A DNA stretch of 64,000 nucleotides. It comes from Nocardioides seonyuensis. Lineage in GTDB: Bacteria > Actinomycetota > Actinomycetes > Propionibacteriales > Nocardioidaceae. How positions within the stretch are numbered: position 1 is the stretch's first letter; every line of letters begins with the position of its first letter. Of this stretch, positions 42,123 to 50,504 are shown piece after piece. The stretch is from assembly GCF_004683965.1 (NCBI RefSeq), contig NZ_CP038436.1:496001-560000 (forward strand), read 5' to 3'. The translations under genes and the position numbers were made by a program. A model generated the notes under the pieces. The model was not told the DNA's origin. It saw only the letters and a list, made by a program, of their open reading frames with translations, and made no database searches.

Positions 42123-43211
42123 ATGTCGTACGTCGAGGGCGTCCACCTGCAGCGCACCGACGAGAACGTGCGCGAGATCGAGGCGCTGGCCGCGGTGCTC
42201 GGCAACACCGTGGGGCTCGAGGGGCTGCTAGGCGACCTGAAGTACCCGGCTCGTCGGGCCCGGGTCGTCCCGCGCCTGCTGGGGCGCGCGGTGCGCGAGG
42301 CGTACACCTGGGACTCCTACGACCAGCGCGACGAGCTGTGGTACCCGCAGGGCATCTCCACCAGCGCGGACGCCTCCGACAGCGAGGTCGTCGGCGGGCG
42401 CCGGGTGCTCGTCACGACGTGGTACTCCACCGGCAGGGACGGCGTGAAGCGCGGCTCGCGGGTGAGCTTCCTCGACCTGGAGACGCTGCGCTACCGCCAC
42501 GTCCTGCTCGTGGTCCCGGTCTTCGACAAGACAGGCACGCTGCGCCTCAAGCCGATGAGCATCCACGCCGGCGGCATCGTGTGGGCGGGTCCGTGGCTCC
42601 ACATCGCGGCCACGTCCCGCGGCTTCGTCACCGCCAAGGTCGACGACATCATGCGGGTCCCGGGCGACGACAAGCGGCCCGACGAGATCGGCATCGACGG
42701 CAACCGGGTCGCGTCCTTCGGCCACCACTACGTCCTGCCCGTGCGGTTCACCTACCAGGCCTACGCCGACGAGGGGCACCAGAAGCTGCGCTACTCGTTC
42801 ATGTCCCTGGACCGCAGCACCGACCCGCCTGCACTCGTCGCCGGTGAGTACGCCTTCGGCGCGACGGCGACCACCCGACTGGCGCGCTACGAGCTCGACC
42901 CCGCGACGTGGCAGCTCCACCACGGGGACGACGGCTTCTCCCGGCCGCTCGCCCTCGACGAGGGTGGCGTACGACAGATGCAGGGCGTGGCGGTCGCGCG
43001 CGGGCGCCACCACGTGACCGTCTCGCACGGCCGCTGGATGCCGGGGACGGTCTGCTCGGGACAGCCCGGGTCCATGCGAGTACGACGCTGGGCACTGCCG
43101 ATGGGCCCGGAGGACCTCACCTACTGGCCGTCCACCGACCGGCTCTGGTCGCTGACCGAGCACCCTCGTCGCCGCTGGATCGTGGCGATGGACCGCGCGT
43201 GGTTCGACTGA
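42123..43211 (+). CDS. Hypothetical beta-rich protein
   Basis: A 362-residue protein without signal peptide or membrane segment. It has repeated blade-like strands (GGRRVLVTTWYSTGRDG, GSRVSFLDLETLRYRHVLLV, HAGGIVWAGPWLHIAAT, MQGVAVARGRHHVTVSHG), which suggest a beta-propeller or a long beta solenoid. I recognise no named family. The start 7 bases after a TAGGGT box is preferred over a GTG 6 codons upstream. Convergent with the thioesterase gene. Confidence 0.72.
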   Translation: MSYVEGVHLQRTDENVREIEALAAVLGNTVGLEGLLGDLKYPARRARVVPRLLGRAVREAYTWDSYDQRDELWYPQGISTSADASDSEVVGGRRVLVTTWYSTGRDGVKRGSRVSFLDLETLRYRHVLLVVPVFDKTGTLRLKPMSIHAGGIVWAGPWLHIAATSRGFVTAKVDDIMRVPGDDKRPDEIGIDGNRVASFGHHYVLPVRFTYQAYADEGHQKLRYSFMSLDRSTDPPALVAGEYAFGATATTRLARYELDPATWQLHHGDDGFSRPLALDEGGVRQMQGVAVARGRHHVTVSHGRWMPGTVCSGQPGSMRVRRWALPMGPEDLTYWPSTDRLWSLTEHPRRRWIVAMDRAWFD

Positions 43212-43230
43212 GGTCTCAGGCGCGACGGGG

Positions 43231-44037
43231 TCAGGCGCGGGGCCACATGGCGAGCTGGCGGCTCTGCGCCACGAGCCGCCCGGCGGAGTCCCAGACCTCG
43301 CAGTCCTCCTCGAACATGCCGCCGGCGATGTTGCGCGTGCGGTGGGAGACCTTCACCCAGCCGGGGGCCGGCACCGCGCGCACGTGCACCGTCAGCTCGA
43401 GGGTCGGCGCCCAGCCCATCACCCCGAAGTCCATGCTCACCGGCGGCAGCGCGTCGCAGACCATGAGCAGCTCGATCGGGTCGGGGTCGCGGCCGTCCTT
43501 GAGGCGGAACCATCCCTGGAGCAGTCCACGTCGGCTGGGTTCGCCGACCGCCCACCCGATGCACGTGGGGTCGAAGAGGAGGTCGAAGCGGTCCATGAGC
43601 GGCGCGACCTTGCGCAGCTCGGCCGGTGCGAACTCGTTGGAGACGCACTGGTCGCGCGGCGCGATGTCTGGCTCAACGGCCGTGGTGGACACCTCGTCCG
43701 GCAGCGCCGACAGGTCGGCGTACGTCGCCAGCGCGGTGATGCGCGTGCCTGCTCCTTGGGCGAGGTCTGCAGCCACCGTCGCGAACCGGCCTCCCTCGCG
43801 CAGCACCCGCGTGGACACCGTGGCGGGCCCTGGCGTCGTCGCCGACAGGTAGTGGGCGCTGACCGAGACCGGGTCGGGCTTGCCCGGCAGCGTCTGGCTG
43901 ATGGCGTTGCCGATCACCGACAGGAGGTAGCCGCCGTTGACGCCGCCCCCGACGGTCCACCCCTGCTCGAGGTCGGCGTCGAAGCTGCCCTCGTCACGAC
44001 GGCTCAGAGCGATGTGGTCGTCCCACTCGAAACCCAT
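43231..44037 (-). CDS. Acyl-CoA thioesterase (double hotdog, TesB/4HBT_3-like)
   Basis: A 268-residue protein with a tandem hotdog layout. The first half contains WTVGGGVNGGYLLSVIGNAISQ, VSVSAHYLSATTPGPATV, and the second half LTVHVRAVPAPGWVKVSHRTRN and EDCEVWDSAGRLVAQSRQLAM, the classic C-terminal pattern of the thioesterase family. It should hydrolyse medium or long acyl-CoA, but specificity is unknown. ATG 6 bases after a TAGGCT box. The P450 gene follows divergently upstream on the same strand. Confidence 0.82.
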   Translation of the reverse strand: MGFEWDDHIALSRRDEGSFDADLEQGWTVGGGVNGGYLLSVIGNAISQTLPGKPDPVSVSAHYLSATTPGPATVSTRVLREGGRFATVAADLAQGAGTRITALATYADLSALPDEVSTTAVEPDIAPRDQCVSNEFAPAELRKVAPLMDRFDLLFDPTCIGWAVGEPSRRGLLQGWFRLKDGRDPDPIELLMVCDALPPVSMDFGVMGWAPTLELTVHVRAVPAPGWVKVSHRTRNIAGGMFEEDCEVWDSAGRLVAQSRQLAMWPRA

Positions 44038-44043
44038 GTGCAG

Positions 44044-44049
44044 AGCCTA
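44044..44049 (-). promoter_or_regulatory. -10 box (TAGGCT) before thioesterase gene
   Basis: TAGGCT on the minus strand ends 6 bases before the ATG of the thioesterase gene, with no ribosome site. Confidence 0.45.
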
Positions 44050-44063
44050 GGTCGGGGTGGGGT

Positions 44064-45377
44064 TCAGGCCTTCAGGAGGGCGGGCTGCACCTCGAACCCA
44101 CGCAGGATGCGGGTCGAGCGGCGCTTGGAGCCCGGCAGGAGCTGGAGGTCGGGGAACCGCTCCCACAGCATGCGCAGGCCGACCTCGCCCTCCATCCGCG
44201 CAAGCGCGGCGCCGAGGCAGTGGTGGCGCCCGGCGGAGAAGGAGAGGTGCTCGCGCGCGTTGGCGCGGGTGACGTCGAAGCGCGTCGGGTCGGTGAAGAC
44301 CTCGGGGTCGCGGTTGGCACCAGCCAGCACCGTCGTGACCATCGTCCCGGCCGCGATCGACTCACCGGCGATGGTGGTGTCCTCGCGGCTGGTGCGCCCC
44401 GTCAGGAGGACGGGCGGGTCGACCCGCAGGACCTCCTCGACGGCCGTGGCCCACCTGCTGGGGTCCTCGTCGAGGAGCGCTCGCTGGTCGGGGTGGTCGT
44501 GGAGGAGCGCGATGCCGTTGCTGAGGAGGTTGACGGTCGTCTCGAAGCCGGCGGCCAGGACGAGCCCGGCCGTGGCGCGCAGCTCCTCCTTGTTGAGGAC
44601 CTGGCCTTCGTCGCTGGCCAGGACCAGCTCGCTGAGGAGGTTGTCCCCCGGGTTGCGGCGCAGCTCGTCGAGGTGGTCGCCGAGCCAGGCGTCGAAGGAC
44701 TTCAGGGCCGCGTTGACCTCGCGGTACTGGCGCAGTCCCAGCCCCATGTCGAGGCTGGGCGCGGCGGCGCCACCGAAGTCGAGGACGCGTCCGCGCTCGC
44801 TCTCGGGGACGCCGAGGATCTCGGCGATGATCGTGACGGGGAGGCGGCTGCAGTAGGCCTCGACGAGATCGACCGGCGAGTCGCTCCGCGCAGCCATGGC
44901 GTCGAGCAGGTCGGAGGCGACGATCTCGGTGCGCTCACGCAGCTTCTCGACGGCGCGACGGGTGAAGACCTTGGTGACGAGCTTGCGGTAGCGGGTGTGC
45001 TCCGGGGGGTCGACGACGAGCAGCGAGGGGGGCTCGACCGGGTGCAGGTGACGCGGCCCCGACCACCGCGCGATGCCACCGAGGGGCCCTTCGTTGGTGG
45101 GGAAGCCGGTGCGGAACGCCTCGCTGACGAGCACCTCCTTCACGGCGGCGTGGCTGGTCGCGACGTAGCCGATCCTGGAGTGGTAGAGCGGGCCGGAGGC
45201 GCGCAGCTGCTCGATGATGTCGAGGACGTCGGTGCCCTGTCGGCCGGAGAGGATCATCTGGGCCTGGAGGTCGCCGTGCGCAGCCGCGCGGCCCAGGAGC
45301 TTGACGGGCAGGCCGTGGCCCACCGTCCAGTTGACGGTCGACCGGAACTCTTCACCGACGCGGGTCGCGAGCTTCAT
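44064..45377 (-). CDS. Cytochrome P450
   Basis: A 437-residue soluble P450. The I-helix oxygen-binding motif is AAGFETTVN near residue 265, ExxR is EEVLRVDPPV near 300, and the haem-Cys loop FSAGRHHCLGAALARME lies near 375. The rest agrees with bacterial CYP enzymes that need separate ferredoxin/reductase; fdxA is 8 kb away and not obviously its partner. Substrate unknown. ATG 8 bases from TATAGT; an 8-bp palindrome covers the expected -35, suggesting repressor control. Confidence 0.92.
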   Translation of the reverse strand: MKLATRVGEEFRSTVNWTVGHGLPVKLLGRAAAHGDLQAQMILSGRQGTDVLDIIEQLRASGPLYHSRIGYVATSHAAVKEVLVSEAFRTGFPTNEGPLGGIARWSGPRHLHPVEPPSLLVVDPPEHTRYRKLVTKVFTRRAVEKLRERTEIVASDLLDAMAARSDSPVDLVEAYCSRLPVTIIAEILGVPESERGRVLDFGGAAAPSLDMGLGLRQYREVNAALKSFDAWLGDHLDELRRNPGDNLLSELVLASDEGQVLNKEELRATAGLVLAAGFETTVNLLSNGIALLHDHPDQRALLDEDPSRWATAVEEVLRVDPPVLLTGRTSREDTTIAGESIAAGTMVTTVLAGANRDPEVFTDPTRFDVTRANAREHLSFSAGRHHCLGAALARMEGEVGLRMLWERFPDLQLLPGSKRRSTRILRGFEVQPALLKA

Positions 45378-45385
45378 CGCGCCAG

Positions 45386-45391
45386 ACTATA
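45386..45391 (-). promoter_or_regulatory. -10 box (TATAGT) before P450 gene
   Basis: TATAGT ends 8 bases before the P450 ATG, in an AT-rich stretch; it is the best -10 match of the leaderless set. Confidence 0.55.
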
Positions 45392-45400
45392 GATTTTCAC

Positions 45401-45417
45401 GTACCTACGGTAGGTAC
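45401..45417. promoter_or_regulatory. GTACCTAC-GTAGGTAC palindrome, putative P450 operator
   Basis: GTACCTAC and GTAGGTAC form a perfect 8-bp inverted repeat around one G. It covers the position of the -35 element of the P450 promoter and the last codons (Trp-Tyr-Leu-Pro-stop) of the upstream GH43 gene, so the operator would be partly coding. TetR/GntR-type binding is a guess. Confidence 0.5.
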
Positions 45418-46442
45418 CACTTCTGGACCACCGGGACGCCGCTCAGCCAGCCCAGCCGGGCGGCGTACAGCGCCCGCATCCCCCGGGCGCGTCGCCGGTG
45501 GTCCCACTTGGCCGCGCCGCGGCAGGGGCGGTCGGTGCCGTAGCAGGTCCAGCCGTGCAGGAAGACCTGGGTCGCCCCGTCTGCCCCGGTCACCAGGTCG
45601 GCGCCCCCGGCACCGCACAGGCCGGTCGTACGACGGTCCAGCAGCACCCCGCCCACGCGGACGCTCCAGTCGAGCAGGCTGCCGGACCGGAACCAGACCG
45701 TGCGGTAGCTGCACCTGGTCCAGTCGCCCTCGGACAGCAGCAGCACGTAGCCCTCCGGCCGCCTCGCCACGACCGGGTTCTCGATCACGCCGTCCGAGCG
45801 CATGATCTCCTGGCTCGGACCGGCCGCCCGCGTGCCGCCCTGCGAGAGGGGGAGCACCCGGATGGAGCTCGGGATGCGGTCTGTCTTGTAGAGCAGGTAG
45901 CGCGATCCGTCGTCGTCGACGAACAGGCTCGGGTCGATGACCCCGGCTCGGGGCAGGGTGCGGTCGCGAGGCAGCAACGGGTCGAGCGCCGTCGGCGCGT
46001 CGGCGTAGGAGGGGCAGACGAGGGGGCGCCTGCCGACCGGGCGGAACGGCCCTCGCGCCGAGCTGCTGCGCGCCACCCCGATGCAGCGTCCGTGCTTGAC
46101 GATGCCTGCCACCGGGACTGCGTAGTAGAGGAGCCACTGCCGGCCCGCGCGGGCGACGTCCACCGCCCAGATGCCACCCTCGACCGCCCAGCCGGGACGT
46201 CGCGTGAGCACGGCTCCGCCGCGGGTCCAGGAGCGCATGCCCGGCGACCACGCGTGGGGCACGCGGTCGCCGGTCGAGTAGCCCACGAGCCCGTGGCCGG
46301 TCGCGACCACCGAGGGGTCGGGGAAGTCGGCGTTGAGGACGGGGTGCGGGACGTCGTCCGTCGTCCGCGCCGGCGCGGGTGTCGGCAGGGCGAGCAGCGT
46401 CGCCACCAGCGCCACCACGATCGCTCTTCCCCACCCGGACAC
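45405..46442 (-). CDS. Secreted glycoside hydrolase family 43-like protein
   Basis: A 345-residue exported five-bladed beta-propeller enzyme type. The signal peptide is MSGWGRAIVVALVATLLALPTPAPA. Catalytic residues of GH43 are in place: Asp in NADFPDPSVV (general base), Asp in GVIDPSLFVDDDG (pKa modulator) and Glu in GVIENPVV (acid). Family members are arabinanases, xylosidases or galactanases; substrate not assignable here. No other polysaccharide genes are nearby. It may be upstream of the P450 gene in the same direction but ends within its putative operator. Confidence 0.82.
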   Translation of the reverse strand: MSGWGRAIVVALVATLLALPTPAPARTTDDVPHPVLNADFPDPSVVATGHGLVGYSTGDRVPHAWSPGMRSWTRGGAVLTRRPGWAVEGGIWAVDVARAGRQWLLYYAVPVAGIVKHGRCIGVARSSSARGPFRPVGRRPLVCPSYADAPTALDPLLPRDRTLPRAGVIDPSLFVDDDGSRYLLYKTDRIPSSIRVLPLSQGGTRAAGPSQEIMRSDGVIENPVVARRPEGYVLLLSEGDWTRCSYRTVWFRSGSLLDWSVRVGGVLLDRRTTGLCGAGGADLVTGADGATQVFLHGWTCYGTDRPCRGAAKWDHRRRARGMRALYAARLGWLSGVPVVQKWYLP

Positions 46443-46465
46443 GGCGGTGACCCTACCTGCGCGCG

Positions 46466-46471
46466 TAGGGT
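46466..46471 (+). promoter_or_regulatory. -10 box (TAGGGT) before MFS gene
   Basis: TAGGGT ends 6 bases before the GTG start of the MFS gene, without a ribosome site. Confidence 0.45.
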
Positions 46472-46477
46472 TCGTCG

Positions 46478-47665
46478 GTGCGCAGGATCAGTGGGGCCGT
46501 CGCGATCGCCGCGGTCGCCCTGGTCTCGGTCAACCTGAGACCCGGCGCCTCCTCCGTCGGCACGGTGCTCGAGGAGATCCGCACCGGGCTCGACACCACC
46601 GCCGGCGTGGCCGGCGTCCTGACCGGCCTGCCCGGTCTCGCCTTCGGCGTCGTCGGGCTCTCGGCGGTGGGCCTGGCGAAGCGGACCGGCATCACCGGCG
46701 GCATCGCGCTCGGCCTGGTGCTGGCCGTGGCCGGCCTCAGCCTCCGTGCCGTGACGAGCTCGACGTGGCTCTTCCTGGCACTGAGCGTCGTCGCACTGGC
46801 GGGCATGGCGCTGGGGAACGTCCTGGTGCCCGCCTGGATCAAGGCACACGCGTCCAGGGACACCGTGCTCCTGCCCACCCTCTACGGCACCGGCCTCATC
46901 GTCGGCGGCGCCCTCGGCTCCGCCTTCACCGCACCGGTCGCGGCGACCGGAGCGGGGTGGCGATGGTCGCTCGGCATGTGGGGGCTGGTGGCCTGCTCGG
47001 CCCTCCCGGTCTGGCTGTGGCTCGCGTCCCGGGAGCGATCGCTCGCGCCGAGCGGTCGTCGTACGCCATCCGTCCCCGGCGCCCGGATGACCACCTCCCC
47101 CACCGCGGTCGCCATGGCGGCGCTCTTCGGCGTGCAGTCCATGCACGCCTACGTGCAGTTCGGCTGGCTGCCGCAGATCTACCGGGACGCAGGGATCTCG
47201 CCGTCCGCGGCCGGTCTCCTCCTGTCGGTGCTCGCGGCCACCGGGATCGTGGGCGCCCTGCTGATGCCGACGGTGATCGCTCGTTCGGAGGCGATCACCG
47301 CGTGGATGCTGGGGTTCGGGGCACTGCTGCTCGCCGGCTACGTCGGCCTGCTGGTGGCGCCCGCGACGATGCCGTGGCTGTGGGCGCTGCTCCTCGGGGT
47401 CGCTGGGTGGGCGTTCCCGACCTCGATCGCGCTCCTCACCGCACGCACCCGAGAGGCGTCGGTGACCGCCCGGCTGTCCGGGTTCGTGCAACCGGTCGGC
47501 TACGCCCTCGCCGCCGTCGGCCCGGTCGTGGTCGGCCTGATCCACCAGGCCACCGACGGGTGGCGGCTGATCCTGGCCCTGCTCGCGCTCACGGCGATCC
47601 CGTTCACCTGGGCCGGGGTGTACGCCGCCCGGCCGGTGTGGGTCGACGACGAGCTGGCTGCCTAG
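46478..47665 (+). CDS. MFS transporter, CynX/NimT-like
   Basis: A 395-residue transporter with about 12 hydrophobic segments, beginning ISGAVAIAAVALVSVNLRPGASS, the VNLRPG motif near residue 20 being typical of the CynX/YycB/NimT group (cyanate or nitroimidazole-type anion transport). Later segments include ALFGVQSMHAYVQFGWLPQIY, a conserved central block of this group. GTG start. Substrate is not known from sequence. A DUF3054 gene follows 10 bases after its stop. Confidence 0.85.
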   Translation: MRRISGAVAIAAVALVSVNLRPGASSVGTVLEEIRTGLDTTAGVAGVLTGLPGLAFGVVGLSAVGLAKRTGITGGIALGLVLAVAGLSLRAVTSSTWLFLALSVVALAGMALGNVLVPAWIKAHASRDTVLLPTLYGTGLIVGGALGSAFTAPVAATGAGWRWSLGMWGLVACSALPVWLWLASRERSLAPSGRRTPSVPGARMTTSPTAVAMAALFGVQSMHAYVQFGWLPQIYRDAGISPSAAGLLLSVLAATGIVGALLMPTVIARSEAITAWMLGFGALLLAGYVGLLVAPATMPWLWALLLGVAGWAFPTSIALLTARTREASVTARLSGFVQPVGYALAAVGPVVVGLIHQATDGWRLILALLALTAIPFTWAGVYAARPVWVDDELAA

Positions 47666-47668
47666 GCT
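47663..47668 (+). promoter_or_regulatory. -10 box (TAGGCT) before DUF3054 gene
   Basis: TAGGCT, overlapping the MFS stop codon, ends 7 bases before the ATG of the DUF3054 gene, so that gene could be transcribed on its own. Confidence 0.4.
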
Positions 47669-47675
47669 CGCTGCC

Positions 47676-48029
47676 ATGGCACGGCCCGCATGGCTCCTCC
47701 TCGACCTCGTCCTGGTCGGGCTCTTCGCCGTCCTCGGCCGGCTCAGCCACTACGACTCGCTCTCCCTGGGCGGCTGGTGGCAGACGGCGTGGCCGTTCCT
47801 GCTCGGGACGCTCCTCGGCTGGGTGACGCTGCTGGTGGCCCGCCGCCCCGTCGACACGCCACGTGCCGGAGCCCTCGTCTGGCTGGTCACCCTGGTCGGG
47901 GGCATGCTGCTGCGCCTCGCGAGCGACCAGGGCACCGCAGCGCCGTTCGTCGTGGTCGCCACCCTCGTGCTCGGGGCGCTGCTGGTGCTGCCGCGGCTCT
48001 TCGTACGACGTGCGCGGCGGCACGCGTGA
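47676..48029 (+). CDS. DUF3054 membrane protein
   Basis: A 117-residue protein of four membrane spans (WLLLDLVLVGLFAVLGRLSH; WQTAWPFLLGTLLGWVTLLV; AGALVWLVTLVGGMLLRLA; PFVVVATLVLGALLVLPRLF) ending in a basic tail. It matches the DUF3054 pattern (DxxxxxxFAxxGRxSH, GGxxxTAWPF). Function unknown. It is followed by a long hairpin. Confidence 0.85.
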   Translation: MARPAWLLLDLVLVGLFAVLGRLSHYDSLSLGGWWQTAWPFLLGTLLGWVTLLVARRPVDTPRAGALVWLVTLVGGMLLRLASDQGTAAPFVVVATLVLGALLVLPRLFVRRARRHA

Positions 48030-48046
48030 CGCCTGCCATTTCGGGT

Positions 48047-48099
48047 TACCGAACAGTCGGGGGGCCCGTGCCGCCGATCGACCCCCGGACTGTTCGGTA
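48047..48099. promoter_or_regulatory. Long hairpin / operator before SRPBCC gene
   Basis: TACCGAACAGTC and GACTGTTCGGTA are perfect 12-bp arms, extended inwards by G5/C5 with one mismatch. The loop is rich in GC. The right arm covers the expected -35 of the following gene (-10 box TAGGGT at 48118), so it could be an operator; its place after the DUF3054 stop also allows a terminator. Confidence 0.5.
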
Positions 48100-48117
48100 G
48101 GTCCGCGCAGGTGTCGC

Positions 48118-48123
48118 TAGGGT
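48118..48123 (+). promoter_or_regulatory. -10 box (TAGGGT) before SRPBCC gene
   Basis: TAGGGT ends 7 bases before the GTG at 48131, which it supports over an in-frame GTG three codons earlier that overlaps the box. Confidence 0.5.
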
Positions 48124-48130
48124 GCGCGAC

Positions 48131-48619
48131 GTGGAAGACAACGCCGCTCCCCTCAACGCCGTACGCCCGCTGCTCGAGCAGTCCGTCGAGATCGCCGCCG
48201 CCCCCTCGAAGGTCTGGGAGCTGGTCTCCGACGTGACCCGGATGCCCGAGTGGAGCGACGGAGTCGCCTCGGTGCGGCTGCGCGCCGGCTTCGACGAGGT
48301 CGCCCTAGGCACCGAGTTCACCAACCGCAACGTGCTCGGCGAGCTGGAGTGGACCACCCACGGCAAGGTCGTGGCCTTCGAGCCCGAGCAGGTGCTCGCC
48401 TTCCGCATCGAGGAGAACTGGGCCATCTGGTCCTTCACCCTCGAGCCGGTCGGTCCCGGGACCAGGCTGACGCAGCGCCGCGAGACGCCCGAGGGGATCT
48501 CCGAGCTGTCCCACCAGCTCACCGACGGTTTCATGGGCGGCCAGGACGTCTACACCGAGACGCTGCTGGCCGGGATGGCCGGGACGCTCGAGGCGATCAA
48601 GAACGCCGCCGAGGCCTGA
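48131..48619 (+). CDS. SRPBCC family protein
   Basis: A 162-residue START/SRPBCC protein (polyketide cyclase-like): LLEQSVEIAAAPSKVWELVSDVTRMPEWSDGV at the N-terminus, then EWTTHGKVVAFEPEQVLAFRI, WSFTLEPVGPGTRLTQRRE and a long C-terminal helix (LAGMAGTLEAIKNAAE). These bind hydrophobic ligands; no specific role can be given. GTG start. Copy 3 of the GACGTCATACG repeat begins about 10 bases after its stop. Confidence 0.83.
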   Translation: MEDNAAPLNAVRPLLEQSVEIAAAPSKVWELVSDVTRMPEWSDGVASVRLRAGFDEVALGTEFTNRNVLGELEWTTHGKVVAFEPEQVLAFRIEENWAIWSFTLEPVGPGTRLTQRRETPEGISELSHQLTDGFMGGQDVYTETLLAGMAGTLEAIKNAAEA

Positions 48620-48628
48620 CCCGGCCCG

Positions 48629-48676
48629 GGACGTCATACGAATGAGAGCCCCTGGCCCTCGATTCGTATGACGTTG
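48629..48676. repeat. GACGTCATACG inverted repeat, copy 3
   Basis: Arms ACGTCATACGAAT and ATTCGTATGACGT pair perfectly over 13 bp around an 18-base spacer; flanked by GG at the left and TG at the right as in copy 2. It lies between two genes in the same direction, 18 bases before the next ATG. Confidence 0.7.
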
Positions 48677-48693
48677 TGGGCTTGGATCGGGTC

Positions 48694-49110
48694 ATGGCCT
48701 CACGACTGACCGAGATCTCCCTGGACTGCCACGACGTCGACCTCCTGGCCGACTTCTGGACCGCTGCCCTCGATTGGGTCGTCCTGCACCGGGAGCCGGG
48801 ACTGGTCGAGCTCGGCCCGGAGCGCCGCGAGGACCAGGAGCTGCTCGACGCCGTGCGGTCGGGACCCGTGCCGCCCACGATGTTCCTGGCGTCGGTCGAG
48901 GAGGACAAGGCGGTCAAGAACAGGATGCACCTCGACCTCTCCCCCATTGACCGCTCGCAGGACGAGGAGGTCGCCCGGCTGCTGGCCCTCGGCGCGAGCC
49001 GGGCCGACGTCGGTCAGACCGGCGAGGAGACGTGGCAGGTCCTGGCCGACCCCGAGGGCAACGAGTTCTGTGTGCTGCGCAGCCTGGCCGAGGGGCACTT
49101 CACGCTCTGA
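48694..49110 (+). CDS. VOC-superfamily (glyoxalase-like) protein
   Basis: A 138-residue protein with ISLDCHDVDLLADFWTAALDWV in the first module and MHLDLSPIDRSQDEEVARLLALGASRADVG, then WQVLADPEGNEFCVLR in the second, the standard VOC pattern of the Glyoxalase_6 type common in actinobacteria. Metal ligands (His near residues 12 and 78, Glu at the end) are possible. No substrate is known. The start, MASRLTE, was taken at the ATG after repeat copy 3. Confidence 0.82.
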   Translation: MASRLTEISLDCHDVDLLADFWTAALDWVVLHREPGLVELGPERREDQELLDAVRSGPVPPTMFLASVEEDKAVKNRMHLDLSPIDRSQDEEVARLLALGASRADVGQTGEETWQVLADPEGNEFCVLRSLAEGHFTL

Positions 49111-49174
49111 CTGGGTGTTTCCTGCGACCCCGGTTACCGCGCCGAACGCACCACCAAGGACGGTGTCGATCGCT

Positions 49175-49965
49175 TCAGTGGTTTCGATTGGCCGCTGGGG
49201 TGCCGGGCGTGGGGAACCAGTGCGAGATGACCGCTGACTGTCCCATCGTCCACGCGGAGTTGCAGACCCAGTAGGTAAGCAGAGCGAGGGGTACGACGCC
49301 GCCCGCCACGATCAGTCCGAGCGCCGAGAGTGCGGGCATGAGGTGCTGGACGCGTGCCATGGCTTCCGGCAGCCCCTCGATCGAGGTGTTGGGTGCGACG
49401 AGGTACTTCTGCGTGACGTACGAGAGTGCGGCCGCGGTCGCCGCCATGCCAGCCACCACAGCGAGGTGCGTGGCTCCGCCACCCAGATATCCGCGCTCGG
49501 CCAGAGGGACGCCGAGAAGGGTGGCCGCGCCCAGTGAGGCGACGAGCTCGGGAGTCATCGCCCCTATGGACGCGCCCCCAGCGACGTCCGCGAGCAGGTG
49601 GTAGAGCGACAACCAGATCGGCAACTGGATGAGCGTGGGCAGACAGCCGAGTCGTGACACCCCATGTTCAGCGCTGATGCGACGCCGCTCCTCCATGAAC
49701 TGGCGCACGCTCTCGGGGTCCTTGCGGTTCTGGTACCGCTTGGTCAGTCTTGCAGCTGTGGACGGGCCGCTGCGGAGCTGTGCGCGAGGCGGACGGCGTG
49801 GATGACGAGCGGGAGAAGTAGGACGCGGACCGCGGCAACGACGGCGGCGATTGCGAGCAGCCAGGTGATACCGGCGGTGGGGTCGGCGCCGAGAGAGGTC
49901 AAGCCGACCTGGGCTGCGGCGACAACGGCGGCGAGCGCGTGCGAGAACGGATCGAGAAGCGACAT
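49175..49965 (-). pseudogene. yidC: YidC/Oxa1-family insertase paralogue, frameshifted
   Basis: The N-terminal part reads MSLLDPFSHALAAVVAAAQ, WLLAIAAVVAAVRVLLLPLVIHAVRLAHSSAAARPQLQD and then stops at TGA near 49745. In the next frame the protein goes on without a break: LTKRYQNRKDPESVRQFMEE, ISAEHGVSRLGCLPTLIQLP, three more spans, ending near NRNH. In homologues these two pieces are one protein (about 260 residues), so a single base (one C of GACCTGACC) is missing, giving GACTGACC. Otherwise intact, with AGGAG before the ATG. It could be a real mutation, a sequencing error, or less likely recoding. YidC inserts membrane proteins; this is a small actinobacterial paralogue paired with a DUF6412-type gene. 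Confidence 0.8.
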
Positions 49966-50023
49966 GCGGAACTCCTGGGTTGGTGAGAGTGGTCTGAGCG
50001 CGGGTCGCGAACAAGCGCGACGG

Positions 50024-50341
50024 TCAGACCAGTCCAGGAGCGCGCGGGCGCAGAGGGTGGCGGGGTGAGTCGGTCACGTGCCCGGCCCGGAGCGCCGGCA
50101 CCTCATCCGAACTGTCGGGGAGCAAACGAAGTGGACTACTCACCGGTGTCATCGGCAGCCGGTTCGGCAGGGCAAGGGCAGCGATCGTCACTGCGACGGC
50201 AGCCAGCGCTACGGATGACGGTGCGCTTGCGCTCGTCGACGTTGTCAGCAGGGAGAGGAGCACCAACACACCGGTCCCGCCAACGATGACGGACAGTGCC
50301 TGCCGGGAATCTCTCACGGCAGCACCACCCAACCGGCTCAT
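50024..50341 (-). CDS. DUF6412-like small membrane protein
   Basis: A 105-residue protein with two hydrophobic segments (QALSVIVGGTGVLVLLSLLTTS; VALAAVAVTIAALALPNRLP) and a Pro/Arg-rich C-terminus. Small proteins of this shape immediately before a second yidC copy in Streptomyces are called DUF6412, and I assign that tentatively. Function unknown. It is probably in one operon with the frameshifted yidC 58 bases downstream. Confidence 0.7.
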   Translation of the reverse strand: MSRLGGAAVRDSRQALSVIVGGTGVLVLLSLLTTSTSASAPSSVALAAVAVTIAALALPNRLPMTPVSSPLRLLPDSSDEVPALRAGHVTDSPRHPLRPRAPGLV

Positions 50342-50504
50342 GCGGTGAGCGTACTCCCGTCGCCACTTTCGAACCTGATGAGCGAGTGACTCATCTGGCT
50401 CCGATGAAGGACGAGCAGTTCCCCATGCATCCGGTCAGATCGCTTGGACACGACGTTCCCGCACGGTGACGAGAGGCCCAGTCGCGCAGCGGGGACCCAC
50501 GCGG

